A program made the translations under genes and the position numbers. Of a stretch of DNA of 64,000 nt, positions 1 to 11,673 are shown piece by piece. How positions within the stretch are numbered: the first letter of the stretch is position 1; the number at the start of each line of letters is the position of its first letter. Origin of the DNA: Gamsiella multidivaricata (Eukaryota > Mortierellomycota > Mortierellomycetes > Mortierellales > Mortierellaceae); NCBI RefSeq assembly GCF_025024155.1, contig NW_026251759.1, forward strand, positions 124,001 to 188,000. The letters are read 5' to 3'. The notes below the pieces were generated by a model. It made no database searches and was not told the origin of the DNA. It worked only from the letters and a program-made list of their open reading frames with translations.

Positions 1-120
1 CTCACCTCATCTTCCCTCCAACTTTGCTGAACCCTCGGTGCAGTGTCCGTATTCTTGTCACACGCGTAAATACCACCCCCACATATCCCTGCTGTCTTAT
101 TCGCTTGCATATTTGCCGCA

Positions 121-1302
121 ATGGCATCAGCTGTAACCTCAACTCTCGCCTCCGCCACCTTTGTCACATCAGAACCAACAGCGACTCAGGTTGCATACCC
201 ACCCAACATCAACCATGTACGTGTCTATGCTTCTTTGCGACCAAATCAGGAGACCTGCAATTGCTCCAACAATGAACTGAAAAATGAAAAAAAAAAAAAA
301 AAAAAAACGGCAAATTAGGCGGCTGCATACATCTCTGGGAGAGTATTGACCATCGGGGGACTGACTCTGCTGTTCATCGGCCTATGTAAGTGTTGACAAG
401 CATCAGTATACAGAGTCATTTTACTTTCCCCACTGAAAGAGACGCCCTCGCTGAGTGTTTTGTCCCTGTGTTCCGCCTGCATAGGCTGTATTGCGGTTAC
501 AATCTTAAGATTTTCGGAACAGGAACAGCATCCGGCGCAGGCCGTCGACCAGGAGAAAGCGCTCGTCTTGGACCAGAGTACTGTCAACAGCACCTTTCCA
601 ATCCGCGTCTATCCCTCGAACCAGCATCTCTTTCTTGATAACGACGCCATGCTGGTTGTTACGACAACTACTGTATCGCAAGAAGAGTTGACGGATCAAT
701 CGCGGCAACAAGAGAATGGCCCAGCACAGGGAAGTGAAAAGCAGATGCTTCATCCAACAGTTCAACATGCGTTCATGGACCTAGGTCGCCTAGGGCGATT
801 ATGGAATCGAGACTCCTCGCGCTTCTCGTCTGTCTGCAATTCTCCCAGTCCTAGTCAGGCGGCTCGAATGCCATCATTTACAACGACGATGATGCAGAGT
901 ACGCCAGTTCTATTATCGGCATCCTTTGCTGTGCCAATTCAGCCAGACACCCATGAGTCACCGGATCAAGTATCCACAGCTGAGGAGCTATGCTCGATCT
1001 GTCTCGGCGAATATGCAATCGATGACCGAATTCGGGTGCTTCCTTGTGGCCATGAATACCACGCAGGATGCATCGGTAAGTCTAAACACTAATGATTCGG
1101 CATTCTTGAAGGATAAGCCTGTTAATATGTTGAACTTGTTCACTGCATTCACTAACTCTCTGCTATACGTTCTCCTTTTATTCTAGACATTTGGCTTTGC
1201 CGCAAGTCGACGCAGTGCCCGCTATGCAAACACGATCTCCTGAACGACATTTCATCGTCCACTCCAGCACAGGTTCATTTTCTGGAGACGCCTTTTCCTT
1301 AA
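121..1302 (+). CDS. Transmembrane RING-H2 finger protein, probable E3 ubiquitin ligase
   Basis: Four exons (121-216, 319-385, 485-1075, 1187-1302), all GT-AG and in phase, give about 289 aa. Exons 2 and 3 join to form one membrane span, with GGLTLLFIGLCCIAVTIL at its core. A long Ser/Thr/Gln-rich stretch follows, then a C-terminal RING-H2 finger: CSIC, LPCGHEYHAGCI, and CPLC, fitting C-x2-C-x14-C-x-H-x2-H-x2-C-x10-C-x2-C. Intron 3 splits the finger, as in the other RING gene at 21870. Family knowledge: such membrane-anchored RING-H2 proteins recruit an E2 enzyme and ubiquitinate membrane or secretory-pathway substrates. The substrate cannot be read from the sequence. No PA domain is present, so this is a simpler architecture than the second RING gene. 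Intron 1 holds a 21-nt A-run (287-307). The start is the first ATG in frame with the membrane span. Confidence 0.85.
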
Positions 1303-1466
1303 GATCTACCTTACACATGGGTTTCAGGGCAATTTTTCTTCCATCTCAATGTAGTATATCGTGTATCTAGGTAACACTTTCGACGAAACAACTGTATAAT
1401 CATACCATTTCAAACTGAACTGGCACTCTATGGAAATAATGATTATGTTGTCGAGGATGCTGGCCG

Positions 1467-2370
1467 CTAGCCCTGTTTAGCCATATGGTAGAAAAAGTAA
1501 TGGAAGGCGTCTCCGAGAGTCGAGATCTGAACAGTCCAGCAAGGCCGCTCCAGATGCCTTTTCCTGAAATGAGGTTGTCCAAATGTGATGTAGAGGAATT
1601 GCCCACCGACTTTGAGGACCCGCACGACCTCATCCACTTCCTGAGCTACAGTCCTGATAAGTTCCTCGTCTGGGTTCCAGACATCTCCTCGATCGCACAT
1701 CAGAGCGTCCATGGTGCCCTTATCGATCGCAACATCAAAGCTGCCGCCCTCAAATTTAAGATCCTTGATATCCATTTCAATCCCTATTGTAGATATATTC
1801 GTAAATGTGTTTGTCAATGTCGGGTTGGTCTTTCAGTTGCTTTCCGATATATATTTAAGCGATAATGTGGCATTCTTACACTCCATGCCAACTCGGTCCT
1901 TGCACTTTTGAGTCATGTTCTCGATAACAGTTTTTGAGAAATCGATGTTGACAATGTTATGGTACCCGTCATCGTACATGTCCTCGGAAAGCGCTGGAAT
2001 GGATAGAACATATGCAAAGGGAAAGGTGAATTGTTTTGTTGCTACAAAAGTCCAGATGATGAATATTGAAGAATGCGGTTATGAGCAGCCGAACGTACTA
2101 GAGTTCCCGCAGCCAAGCATCAATATCCTTGCATCCTTGGATTTTATATGCTCGTTCAGCAGAGGCTTCAGATCTGAATAGGTCTTGAACCAGTCGAATG
2201 ACTCTTCCTTGGCATATCGTTCCTCCCTATCAAGACCAAGCACATCCAGTATCAATTGCTGAGCCAGATTCCCTCTGTTCAGGCTGAAAGTTCCTTTACA
2301 GAGTATCCTGTTACCAGTATTCCTGTCTCTTGTACGCTGTTGGGTCTGCGGGTACTTCGACATGGACCAT
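1467..2370 (-). CDS. METTL13/EEF1AKMT4-like class I methyltransferase
   Basis: Four exons on the minus strand (2370-2315, 2226-2099, 1993-1880, 1783-1467) give about 204 aa. The protein has the SAM-binding motif I ILMLGCGNS followed by TLSEDMYDDGYHNIVNID, then FDVAIDKGTMDAL and GGQFLYITFGQPHFRKRHL. These are signatures of the single-domain relatives of the METTL13 N-terminal half. Family members methylate lysine residues of translation elongation factor eEF1A; the substrate here is inferred from homology. I set the start at 2370 because only that ATG reads into QEYW at the end of exon 1, which joins to EERYAKEESFDWF. The nearer ATG at 2363 is in another frame and gives a non-family N-terminus. 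The gene diverges from BUD13 over about 230 bp. Confidence 0.9.
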
Positions 2371-2599
2371 AGTTGTTGAATGAGTTGTCGCTGCTGGGGT
2401 GCGTTGAATCACTTTGGGTTGATCTCTTGCAGAGTTTTAAATTCAATTTGTAGCCCATACGATTGTGACCAAGGGCTGAGTGCTTATACTCTAAACTCAC
2501 CAAGCAGATCACTTTCAACTCACACCTTCATCACTCTCGCGCAGACGAAACCAAGAACAAGCACTTCCCAACAGCGTCATCACTCACAACAGTAGGGCT

Positions 2600-4321
2600 A
2601 TGTCGTCAACACAGGATTACCTCAAAAAGTACATGTCCAAACCAGCATCCCTGGAGGATCACAAGAAACGAAAGATAAAGAAGAAAAAGGCAACGACCAC
2701 TAAGACCACGATCAAGAAGGGCAACTTTGCGATCCACGACGAAGACGAAGTCTCATGGAACAACGTTGCATCCGAATCCGACGATGACAGTGAGTTTAAC
2801 TGGAGATCTTTGAGGTCGGCTTGTGCATCAGCTCCACTCTTCCCTTTCGGATTAACCAACATACCCTAACTCTAACTTGAATTCGATCATGAACGAACGA
2901 TAGTGCCTATCGTCGAGCAACCCACAGCACCAAAGTATAAGTCCAGTTCGAGCAGCTGGGAGAAGATTCGCGAAGGCGAGCCGGAGCCGTCCCGTGAAGC
3001 AGTGCTCAAACGAAACGTCGTGCCTGAGTGGGATGATGTCGAAAACGAAGACGAGCGGCCAGCGATCGCCGGCGTTGGTAAGGCCGCAAGATCCCTTGTC
3101 TAGGATGTAAATTTGTTGGATGCGTCGTTGTGAATTTGGATCGTATCTAACGTTTATAATCCTGCTACTACCTTTCCTCGCAGTTGTGGAAACAGTATCG
3201 TCGGAACGTCCGAAAAAACCTGCCAAGAAGACCTGGAAGGAACCAACAAAGACTAGCAACGCGCGGGAACTTTCGCCAGATGGATCTCCATACAATGGCA
3301 GGAGGAGATCGTCATCGCCATTACGGGGACGATCGCCGGAAGCGCAAAGAGGATTAAGACAGTACTCCCGATCACTCTCAAGATCGAGATCACCCGTTCA
3401 GCACAAGAGACAGCGTTCGCGATCACGCTCATTGTCACCATATTCCAGGAGATCGGATTCAAGTCCACGACGCAGATCAAGATCGCGGTCTCTTGAGCGC
3501 ATGAGTTCAGGAGCTGCAGTGGGGCTGCAAACAGCAGCAAGCGTCAAGCGGGACATGGATAAGAGACAAAAGAACCATATGGATAAAATGCGTGCATTGG
3601 ATCCATCAAAGAGTGGTCGCGACTCGGAGACGGTGTACCGTGATGCTCAAGGTGCGTCGAAGAACTAGACATTCGTTGTCGAAACTAATGATGCTATTTT
3701 ATGTATTCGTCGCTAACGAAGAATCCCGCTCGTTTTTTTCATGGCAATAGGCAGAAAAATCGATCGGGTCCAGGAAAAGATTGAAAAGGCCGAGGCAGCA
3801 CGGCGCGAGATTGAAAAACAGGAACGCCATATGGAGTGGGGCAAAGGCCTTGTTCAGCGAGAAGCCGAGGAAGATAGGAAAAAGAGGGAAGCGGAGGAGA
3901 AATTCAAACCCATGGCACGATACAGGGACGATGAGGAGCTCAACGAAGAACTCAAGGAGCGGGAACGGTGGAACGACCCGGCAGCGATGTTTCTTACTGG
4001 CACAAAGAAAAGCAAAAGGGCAGTCCGCAAGTATCCCCTCTACCAAGGAAACGTCCCACCTAACCGCTTCGGCATCAGACCTGGTTACCGGTGGGATGGC
4101 GTCGATCGCTCCAACGGATTTGAGAAGGCCTACTTTGAGGTAAAACTGGCGATCTGTGCTTAATGAGTGATATACGACTCTGTACACTCAGTCCAAGGGG
4201 ATTGCACCAACGCTAACATTGCTTTCCATCTGAACACTCTGCTTTCACTACTATCTAGCGCATCAATACTCGAAAGAACAACGCAATGGAAGCACACATG
4301 TGGAGTGTAGAGGACATGTAA
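2600..4321 (+). CDS. BUD13: BUD13, pre-mRNA retention and splicing (RES) complex subunit
   Basis: Five exons (2600-2789, 2904-3077, 3184-3651, 3751-4139, 4259-4321) encode about 427 aa. The N-terminus MSSTQDYLKKYMSK and a Lys-rich stretch precede a central Arg/Ser-rich region (roughly residues 150-225) with many SRS and RRSRS repeats. The conserved C-terminal domain then carries YRDAQGRKIDR, a charged helix, YQGNVPPNRFGIRPGYRWDG and VDRSNGFEKAYFE. In the RES complex (with Snu17 and Pml1 in yeast) Bud13 binds the activated spliceosome and helps retain unspliced pre-mRNA in the nucleus. The last intron splits the C-terminal motif just before a 20-residue tail exon. The stop lies only 24 bp from the stop of the convergent Era gene, so the 3' UTRs must overlap. 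Confidence 0.93.
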
Positions 4322-4345
4322 TCTAGTCGCATAAAAATCTAAGTT

Positions 4346-5842
4346 TTATTGCTTCTTGGCCTTTACTTTCACTTGAAGATTGAGCATGACTCTCCTCTGC
4401 AATGCCTTGCCAATTTTTTGCCTTGCATTTAGCGTGAGATCTTTGATCGCGGAGCCATTGGTGCCCACAATTATTTTCTATGCGATTAGAAAGATCAATC
4501 AATTAGTAGTTAGTATGCGTCAAAAAGTTCACCAGCCAAAACCATTGCGGATCGAATTATTTATGTTACCTTCAAGCCCGGTCGGTCAACCACTAAATAT
4601 TGGTCGATTCTCAATACATTATCTTCGAGTTCTGTCCATCCAACATTGACTTGTTTGACATTATAAGGCACCTTAAGCAATTCATACAGCTCCGACCGAA
4701 TCATATCCTCAACTCGGCTCAAATCAGCCTGATCTGTCTTTTGATCTGCAGGATAGAGCCACGGTCCTGGCCGTGTGAGTGACAGGAGATGTGATCGAAG
4801 TTCCTGGATGCCAACCTTGGGTGTCTGCGCGCTGGTGTATATGGTCTTGACAAAGTTAGGGTATTGTTGACTATACTCCTGTACAAAATTCTGCAATCTC
4901 TCATCCCTTCCTTTGACTAGATCCATCTATTGAAAAGATAATTGATAAGCAATGAGAAATTGAACAGCGGTAAAAAGGACAATTAAAAATATTGGATCAA
5001 ACGACATTGACAATTACCTTGTTGTAGATAATAGTCGCTGGTGGCTTCCTTTCCAACTTTTCGAGTCGCTGAAAGATATATTTCTCTGTGATCAGGGTGT
5101 GATCCAGCAGTTTGTTGCAATCCATGACCACCAGTAAATGGTCGGCGTCTTCAATGGCCTTCCAAGAAGCCGTGACCAACTCACGATTCAACCTTGACAC
5201 ATTCTTCTCAGGAACAACACCTGGGGTGTCATATAACACGATCTGCTTATTCTGATGTGTCAGCACAGCCTTGATCCGCTCCCTTGTTGTGTGTGCTCGA
5301 ATAGAGACAATGGAAACAGTGCTCTGGACAAGATCATTCACAATCGTCGATTTTCCTGCGTTAGGTGATCCAATGATGGCAATCTTGACAATTTCTGCGT
5401 CCTCTGGCTGAGAGAAATCCCGAATAACGTTGGGAAGTCGGACCGTCATGTCTGCAGGACTGGCAAAGATTGGCATAGTACGATCCGGCTTATGGTCCTG
5501 TAGATCGGAAGATTTCTCATTCTCTGCGGATACTTTGATGGCTGGCGAAGAACTTGTTGGATCGGATGTTGGCTCTGAGGTGTTTATTGATCCTGCGAGA
5601 GCCTGGCGTTCCGTGATATCCCGTAGCTTCTTTTTCTTGTCGTAGAGTGTCTGCTTCAAGAGCTCAAGCGTCTTTGGTGTTGCTGGGATGCCCTCATGAT
5701 GACTGCTTTTGCTCGGCTTGGTGGCGAGGAATCGCACTGCAGGGTATTGGGCTGGGGCTGAGCTTGAGCAAACAGGTGATGATGTGGCAAGTCTGAGGTT
5801 CAGCGGCCGTGCCGACCTGATAAGGGACGTCGCGCGATTCAT
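4346..5842 (-). CDS. ERAL1: Mitochondrial Era-like GTPase (ERAL1 type)
   Basis: Three exons (5842-5018, 4926-4570, 4477-4346) encode about 437 aa. Visible GTPase motifs are G1 GSPNAGKST (residues 158-166), G3 DTPG (205-208) and G4 NKMD (274-277), the last created by the exon 1-2 junction. The C-terminus has a KH-type RNA-binding segment, VGTNGSAIKDLTLNARQKIG, ending in LQVKVKAKKQ, as in bacterial Era. Residues 1-42 are rich in Arg, Ser and Ala and nearly free of acidic residues, fitting a mitochondrial presequence. Era proteins bind the 3' end of small-subunit rRNA and assist ribosome assembly; mitochondrial small-subunit assembly is the inferred role. Roughly 80 residues between presequence and GTPase domain look low-complexity. 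The gene diverges from QTRT1 and converges on BUD13. Confidence 0.92.
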
Positions 5843-6114
5843 AGGAAAGCAATGAATGAAAGCGTGGAGGCGAAAGAAGTGTTCGTTGTTTAGTTTGTTG
5901 AGAGTCTCTGACCCTTTGGTGTGAGAAATTATGTCCCTGAGTGGCTGGTATGTTGTTTGATTTGCCCTGCATCCCAAACCTTGTTCCTGGAGTAAAAGAA
6001 AAAAAAGCACTCGGTCCACTTCGTTCTCTTGCTCCGTTCCTACTTGCTCCACTCCCTCCCATTACCTTCACTCAACCCGCCATCATTCAGCCTCTTCAGC
6101 CAGTCTCGCGCATA
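5843..6114. promoter_or_regulatory. Shared divergent promoter, Era GTPase / QTRT1
   Basis: These 272 bp separate the start codons of two divergently transcribed genes and must hold both 5' UTRs and promoters. The right half is pyrimidine-rich just before the QTRT1 start. I see no clear TATA box. The bidirectional role is inferred from gene orientation. Confidence 0.6.
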
Positions 6115-6724
6115 ATGAAATCCGCCTTGAAGTGGGATGTCCTCGCCAAGTGCAGCACCACCAAGGCCAGGGCTGCGGTCCTCACCTTGCCACACGGTCC
6201 TGTCAACGCCCCAGTCTTCATGCCTGTTGGGACACAGGGCACTCTCAAGGGCATCACTCCTGAACAAGTCGAGGGACTCGGATGTCAAATCATGCTCAAC
6301 AATACTTACCATCTCGTAAGTAGTCTTTTTTCTATAAAAGACTGTGTTCCCCTTGTTAATCGTCCCACTGACTGCTTAATCCACTCGTGAACACCTTTTA
6401 CAGGGTCTTCGTCCTGGTCAGGAACTACTGGATGCATGTGGAGGCGCACACGTTTTTCAAGGCTGGAACCGCAACCTCTTGACAGATAGTGGTGGATTTC
6501 AGATGGTGTCACTATTGAAGTTAGCCGAGATCACAGAGCAGGGAGTCCAGTTCGAGTCGCCCCACGACGGATCGTTGATGCTACTCACCCCAGAACACTC
6601 CATGTCTCTTCAAAATTCGATCGGAGCCGATATCATGATGCAATTGGACGACGTTGTCTCCTCTTTAACTACTGGACCCCGCGTAGAAGAGGCAATGTGG
6701 CGATCAATTCGCTGGTATGTTGTT

Positions 6725-6775
<51 letters not shown>

Positions 6776-7655
6776 CGCTCGGATATTGCACGCCTATTGG
6801 GGTACATTCAAGCAGCTCTGTCTTCCCCTTCGCCGTTTAACGTACGATTTGCATCTCAATTTGAAATTTACAGGTTGGATAGATGCATCAAGGCACACAA
6901 GAAGCCAGAGACACAGAACTTGTTTGCGATCATTCAGGGAGGACTGGATCCAGAGCTGAGGAAGAAGTGTATTGACGAGATGGTTAAGCGGGACACGCCG
7001 GGATACGCAATTGGAGGATTGAGTGGAGGAGAAGAGAAGGACAAGTTTTGGAGAGTTGTTACGCTGTGCACGGATCTGATGCCCAGGACCAAGCCTATAT
7101 ACTGCATGGGAGTCGGGTACGTTCTCAAAATTGGTTGCGCTTCATGGATGAAGATCGATCTGACATATGCAGGACCATTATCGCTAACAGTTCCTGACTT
7201 TCTTTTCCGCTAGGTACGCGGAGGATCTGGTGGTGTGTGTGGCATTGGGCGTCGACATGTTTGACTGCGTCTTCCCGACGAGAACAGCGCGCTTTGGAAA
7301 CGCACTGACTTCGACAGGAACACTGAGCTTGCGCCAGGCAAAGTTCAAGGATGACTTTAGACCGATCGAAGAAGGATGCGACTGCATTGCCTGCAAATCA
7401 TACACTCGCGCATACCTGTACACGGTGGTGACCAAGGAAACGGTGGGATGCCACTTGATTTCGATCCACAACACCGCATACCAATTGCGACTCATGAGAC
7501 AGATACGCGAGAGCATTATCGAAGATCGGTTCCCACAGTTTATCCACAAGTTCTTTAAGGACCTCTTCAAGGAAAAGAGTGCATACCCAGAGTGGGCCGT
7601 GAACGCGTTGAGGAGCGTCAACGTTAACCTTTTGAACGAGGATGTACAGAACTAA
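6115..7655 (+). CDS. QTRT1: Queuine tRNA-ribosyltransferase, catalytic subunit
   Basis: Four exons (6115-6315, 6404-6714, 6874-7116, 7214-7655) encode about 398 aa, the usual length of eukaryotic TGT. It exchanges guanine-34 of GUN-anticodon tRNAs (Asp, Asn, His, Tyr) for queuine, normally as a heterodimer with QTRT2. Landmarks: DSGGFQ with the conserved Asp95, [20 protein letters not shown], and [13 protein letters not shown] with the nucleophile Asp269. The zinc site is CDCIAC (Cys307, 309, 312) plus His337. Intron 2 carries a 49-nt T run. AATAAA lies at 7666. Budding yeast has no TGT, so the gene argues against Saccharomycotina. Fungi do not make queuine, so the enzyme implies salvage from outside (family knowledge). 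QTRT2 is not in this window. Confidence 0.96.
6727..6775 (+). repeat. Poly(T) run, about 49 nt, in QTRT1 intron 2
   Basis: An uninterrupted T tract lies 12 nt after the intron 2 donor and about 100 nt before the acceptor. It fills about 30% of the 159-nt intron. It is a mononucleotide microsatellite; its exact length may be unreliable in the assembly. Confidence 0.9.
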
Positions 7656-8130
7656 ACGGCATTGTAATAAATGAAAAATGAACTTGCACAGCTAATCCAT
7701 GCTCCTCAGCGCCAATGCAAAGGCCTCTTGTTTGTGCCTGACATTGTCCACTCGTCTTTCTTTTGGGTCTGGCATGGGATCCCATACGTCACGTACATGT
7801 ACACGGTGTGAGCCCTCTTCCCCTGCCTCTTTCACCTGTTGAATGAACCAACCCCATCCTCCCTCCTTTTGCCTTCCTTCTCCCCCTTCCCCATCATCCT
7901 CTTTCTTTCTCACCCTCTCTTCAACACGCCTTCGCTTTCCCACCGTATCCTGGTGCTAGAGAACAGCCAAAAAGCCTTGTCTGGACACACCTAACCGACA
8001 ACTGACTCGATAGGCGCCACCTTACGCGGCCTTACTCTCGTATTTTCTTTACATACACACACTGAAATTGGAGTTGGCATCCCTCATCCAACCAACCCAA
8101 ACTCGATCTCGATCTCGCAACTAAAACAAC
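7656..8130. other. Intergenic: QTRT1 3' end and ARP1 promoter
   Basis: The stretch holds the QTRT1 poly(A) signal (AATAAA at 7666) and then a strongly pyrimidine-rich tract (about 7850-7940) upstream of ARP1. Short GATCTC repeats lie just before the ARP1 start. No open reading frame here resembles a protein. Confidence 0.6.
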
Positions 8131-10360
8131 ATGGAATACGAAGACGTTCTTACAAATCAGCCCGTCGTTATTGACAATGTGAGTTCTTTGCTCATTCCGG
8201 CCCTGAGCTTGCTAGTCCTACCTTCAAAGCACGGCGCGTTCCTGAAAATAATATGTACTTAACCTCAACTTCCCCAACATCTTAACGTGATTCCCCTTTG
8301 CCATGGTCTATAGGGTTCGGGAGTCATCAAAGCTGGCTTCGCTGGAGATGATCAACCAAAATGCTTCTTCCCTTCCTTGTAAGTCCTCGAGTCTTCATGA
8401 GCAGGTGTTTGTAGCTGGGCACAACGTGGAGGACCCCCACCACCACTGCTACAAATGAAACCACAGCACCATCTGCATGTCCTTGTAACCAATTCATCAG
8501 CTAATACATCTGGTACTACCCTATCCTGGCAAATGAATAGCGTTGGACGCCCCAAGCATCTCAGGATCATGGCAGGAGCAGTTGAAGGAGACGTGTTTAT
8601 TGGCAAAAAGGCTCAGGAACTGCGTGGTCTGCTCAAGATCAAGTATCCGATTGAACACGGCATTGTCCAGGACTGGGACGACATGGAGAAAATCTGGCAG
8701 TACATTTACTCGGACGAGCTCAAAACCATGTCGGAGGAGGTAAAGATGCGCGCGGTCTATGCTTTTTTTCACACCGTATTCGATATTGCCTCCCTTTTGT
8801 GAACACATCATCGCGGACTTGGCTAGCTATCGCACCAATAACCCCCTAACGAAGGATGGGAGGACGGCTAAGGGGAGCGGTGGTCGAGTGAACAGATATT
8901 TATTTATCATCAGCAGTGGAGAGGGATACGATGGGTGATATTCTGCGCCATATTGCCACATCACCATCCGTCCACTGTCATGTGCAATTTTTATTTTATT
9001 TGAATGTATCGGCATCATGCGCGCTGCTCTCGTCCTCCTCTATGAAAAAATGAACCACACGCGGACCCGGTCATCATTCTGTCCTGTGAAGCATGCTATC
9101 CAGAGATTAATCAACTGCTTGTCTTCCTTTCTTGCGCTCGTAGCATCCTGTCCTGTTGACCGAGGCACCCCTCAACCCAATGAGGAACCGCGAGATGGCT
9201 GCACAAATCTTTTTTGAAACCTTCAATGTGCCTGCCCTCTTCACCTCCATACAAGCAGTATTGAGTCTGTAAGTCATTGTGCGCAAGGCTACAACCTGGA
9301 TCCGGATTTTTCAATTCAAGTGTCTGGATAAGAAAAAAAAAAGAAAGAACGGCGCTCTGACTTCTTACTCTGCTGCCTATATATAGGTACTCGTCTGGAC
9401 GAACGACCGGTGTTGTACTTGATTCAGGAGACGGTGTGACCCACTCCGTCCCTGTGTATGAAGGTTTCGCTATACCCCATGCAATTCAACGTGTCGATAT
9501 TGCCGGCAGGTATGTATCATGGCTAAAGCAGGGTCCGTTCTTGAGATCAAGCAATAGTTCTGGAGTCGAAGCAGCTTCTAATTTGTAATCTGAAATTCGC
9601 CTCTGATAGAGATGTCACGGAAAATTTGCAGTTATTGCTTCGCAAAGCCGGCTACCACTTCCACACCACTGCCGAAAAGGAGGTTGTGCGCATTATCAAG
9701 GAAAAGACGTGCTATCTGCCACTGTACCCTGCCAAGGAAGAGAAGGATGCGGGAGAGAAGAAGGAGGACTTTATGTTGCCCGATGGAAACATGATCAAGG
9801 TGAGGAATAGAGCCTGGTGTATCATTAGATTTTCAGTTTTTACTTGACAACTCTACATCTCTTGGCTGACCATGTCATAAACAAACTGCCTTGTTTTGTT
9901 GTAGCTGGGAACTGAGAGATTCAGGGCGCCCGAGATCCTGTTCAATCCAGAGCTTATTGGACAGGAATACCCAGGCATCCACCAGGTTGTTGTTGACTCG
10001 ATCAGCCGATCGGACATGGACCTGCGCAAGTCATTGTATACCAACATTGTTTTGTCTGGAGGATCGACTTTGTGCAAGGGATTCGGAGACCGTCTTTTGC
10101 AGGAGGTCAAGAAGCTAGCTCTCAAGGATATCAAGATCAAGATCTCGGCACCCCCAGAGCGCAAATACAGTACCTGGATCGGTGGTTCTATTTTGGCCTC
10201 GCTGAGCACATTCAAGAAGGTAAAAATCATCCTTGCGGCTATATCTCCTTTTGCGTCCTGCACATTTTCTAATGCCAATGTATTCTTATCTCTCTAGATG
10301 TGGGTGTCCGCAGAAGAATACCAGGAGGATCCTTACAGGTGTTTCTCATCCATGTGGTAA
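8131..10360 (+). CDS. ARP1: Actin-related protein 1 (centractin), dynactin filament subunit
   Basis: Eight exons (8131-8178, 8314-8378, 8541-8739, 9144-9268, 9387-9509, 9610-9799, 9905-10219, 10298-10360) encode 375 aa, against 376 in human ACTR1A. Actin-fold landmarks are [20 protein letters not shown] (phosphate loop 1), [18 protein letters not shown] (loop 2), [15 protein letters not shown], and [20 protein letters not shown]. The NQPVVIDNG start and the VGRPKH segment mark ARP1 instead of conventional actin. ARP1 forms the short filament of dynactin, the dynein cofactor for nuclear and vesicle movement in hyphae. Intron 3 is 404 nt, much longer than its neighbours. The C-terminal tail reads [15 protein letters not shown] and lacks the usual HRK-x-F ending. 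An AATAAA lies at 10505, beyond an A/G-rich tract. Confidence 0.95.
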
Positions 10361-10400
10361 AAAAGAAAAAAAGAAAAAGAAAAAGAAAAAGAAAAAAAAA
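10358..10400 (+). repeat. A-rich AAAAAG-type simple repeat after ARP1
   Basis: Imperfect AAAAAG units run for about 40 nt immediately after the proposed ARP1 stop codon, in its 3' UTR. It is a low-complexity tract with no coding sense. Confidence 0.8.
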
Positions 10401-10674
10401 GACAATGCCATCCCCGCCAGCGACGACCTTGGTACAAGATCACGGTGCCAGCAAATGTTTAAAATTTGCCTGGACTAAAAAAGAAAGAAAAGGTGTCAAG
10501 ATGCAATAAACGACTCTTCAAACAAACAAGACAAGCTGGATATTACTCTACTGGTTTTTTCCTTTTTCTTTTTCTTTTTTTCTGGATTTTAATAACATGG
10601 AATATGAACAGCAATTTCTAAGAGAGGTGTCGATGATAGAGTAGAAGGGAACGAGAACGAAATGATAAAGTTCT

Positions 10675-11673
10675 TTACGAGGACGAAGGGAACTTGTCCC
10701 GCTCCTCCAAAAGGTCCTGGACACGCGAGATAACCTTGCGTCCGGGATTGGCTTCAGCAGAGCTCTTGTTGGTGGTGTTGGAGGCAGCGCCTTGGGGCAA
10801 ACGGCTGCTGCCGTTGTAGTTGTAATGATCGCGGCCTCCCAATGATCCCGTAAGCCAATGTCCTGGTCCTGGAGCTGTGTGACCCAACACAACATTGGGG
10901 CGTCCGTCGGCGTCGAGATCGGCTCTGTAGACGTAGTATGGTTGCAGAGATTTGGATGGTTGCAGGGCGTTCTGAAGATGTGGCGCGTTGTATGTAGGTA
11001 ATGAAGCAACGACACCGCAGACACCAATGACCTGGTTGCTTTTGGTTCGGCCCAAGCTGCGTCCCTGGACGATGGTTGGAGTCGAGGGCTCAAAGAATCC
11101 GTAAGTGGGTCCGACCTTGACGCGGGTGTTGGATCCGGTCAAGGGTGCTGTGGTCGAAGTGCCGGATGCTCCTGTGATGGATAAAACGCCGACGGTGGCC
11201 TGGGAAGTGGCGGTGTCGATAGAGCCGCCCTTGGTATCTCTGGGCATGATGTTCATAAAGTCCAGATGGTCGTCTGATCGGACCTTATTCTCGGCCAGGG
11301 CCTCCTTCCAGGCCTGTCTCTTCTCCTTGGCAGACTGAAGCAGTTTTTGGAATTCAGCGTCGGTCATGGTCGCGAGATCCTTCTTGACAGTGACGGGCTG
11401 GGGCTGTGGAGGACGCGAGCGCGGGAAATTCTCCTTCCAACGTTGCAAGAACAGGTAGTCGGACGTCGCGGACTGGAAGGGTGTCTGGTGCTCGGCCGTG
11501 TCAAGTTGTTCGATGTAGAGGTTGTGGGTCCTGAGTACGGTGGGCAGGTTGCGCTTGAGACCCCAGTCGCCGATCGCCTTAGCCTTTTGGGGGGTGGTGT
11601 AGATCTGGGCGATGTTCTTGTCGAAGGTGGCGAGGCGGGAGGTCCGCAACAGGTGTGAGAACGACCGCTCCAT
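10675..11673 (-). CDS. MRP51: Mitochondrial small-subunit ribosomal protein MRP51 (bS1m)
   Basis: A single exon of 332 aa. The N-terminus (MERSFSHLLRTSRLATFDKNI) is basic and mitochondrial in character. It is followed by the family signature YTTPQKAKAIGDWGLKRNLP and then by a segment with TAEHQTPFQSA and FLQRWKENFP. This pattern (poly-basic start, QKAKxxGDWGLKRxLP, a downstream Asp/Glu-His motif) matches the fungal MRP51 family, a mitorib small-subunit protein needed for translation of mitochondrial mRNAs in yeast. The C-terminal 100 residues are Ser/Gly/Asn-rich and less conserved in appearance. The gene is intronless, unlike most of its neighbours. The family call rests on recognising the N-terminal motif and is less certain for the C-terminal half. 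Confidence 0.85.
   Translation of the reverse strand: MERSFSHLLRTSRLATFDKNIAQIYTTPQKAKAIGDWGLKRNLPTVLRTHNLYIEQLDTAEHQTPFQSATSDYLFLQRWKENFPRSRPPQPQPVTVKKDLATMTDAEFQKLLQSAKEKRQAWKEALAENKVRSDDHLDFMNIMPRDTKGGSIDTATSQATVGVLSITGASGTSTTAPLTGSNTRVKVGPTYGFFEPSTPTIVQGRSLGRTKSNQVIGVCGVVASLPTYNAPHLQNALQPSKSLQPYYVYRADLDADGRPNVVLGHTAPGPGHWLTGSLGGRDHYNYNGSSRLPQGAASNTTNKSSAEANPGRKVISRVQDLLEERDKFPSSS

Noticed and set aside
287..307. A-run as a possible retrotransposed poly(A) tail
   Set aside because: It lies inside an intron with no retrogene sequence upstream and no flanking duplication; similar A or T runs are scattered over introns and spacers.
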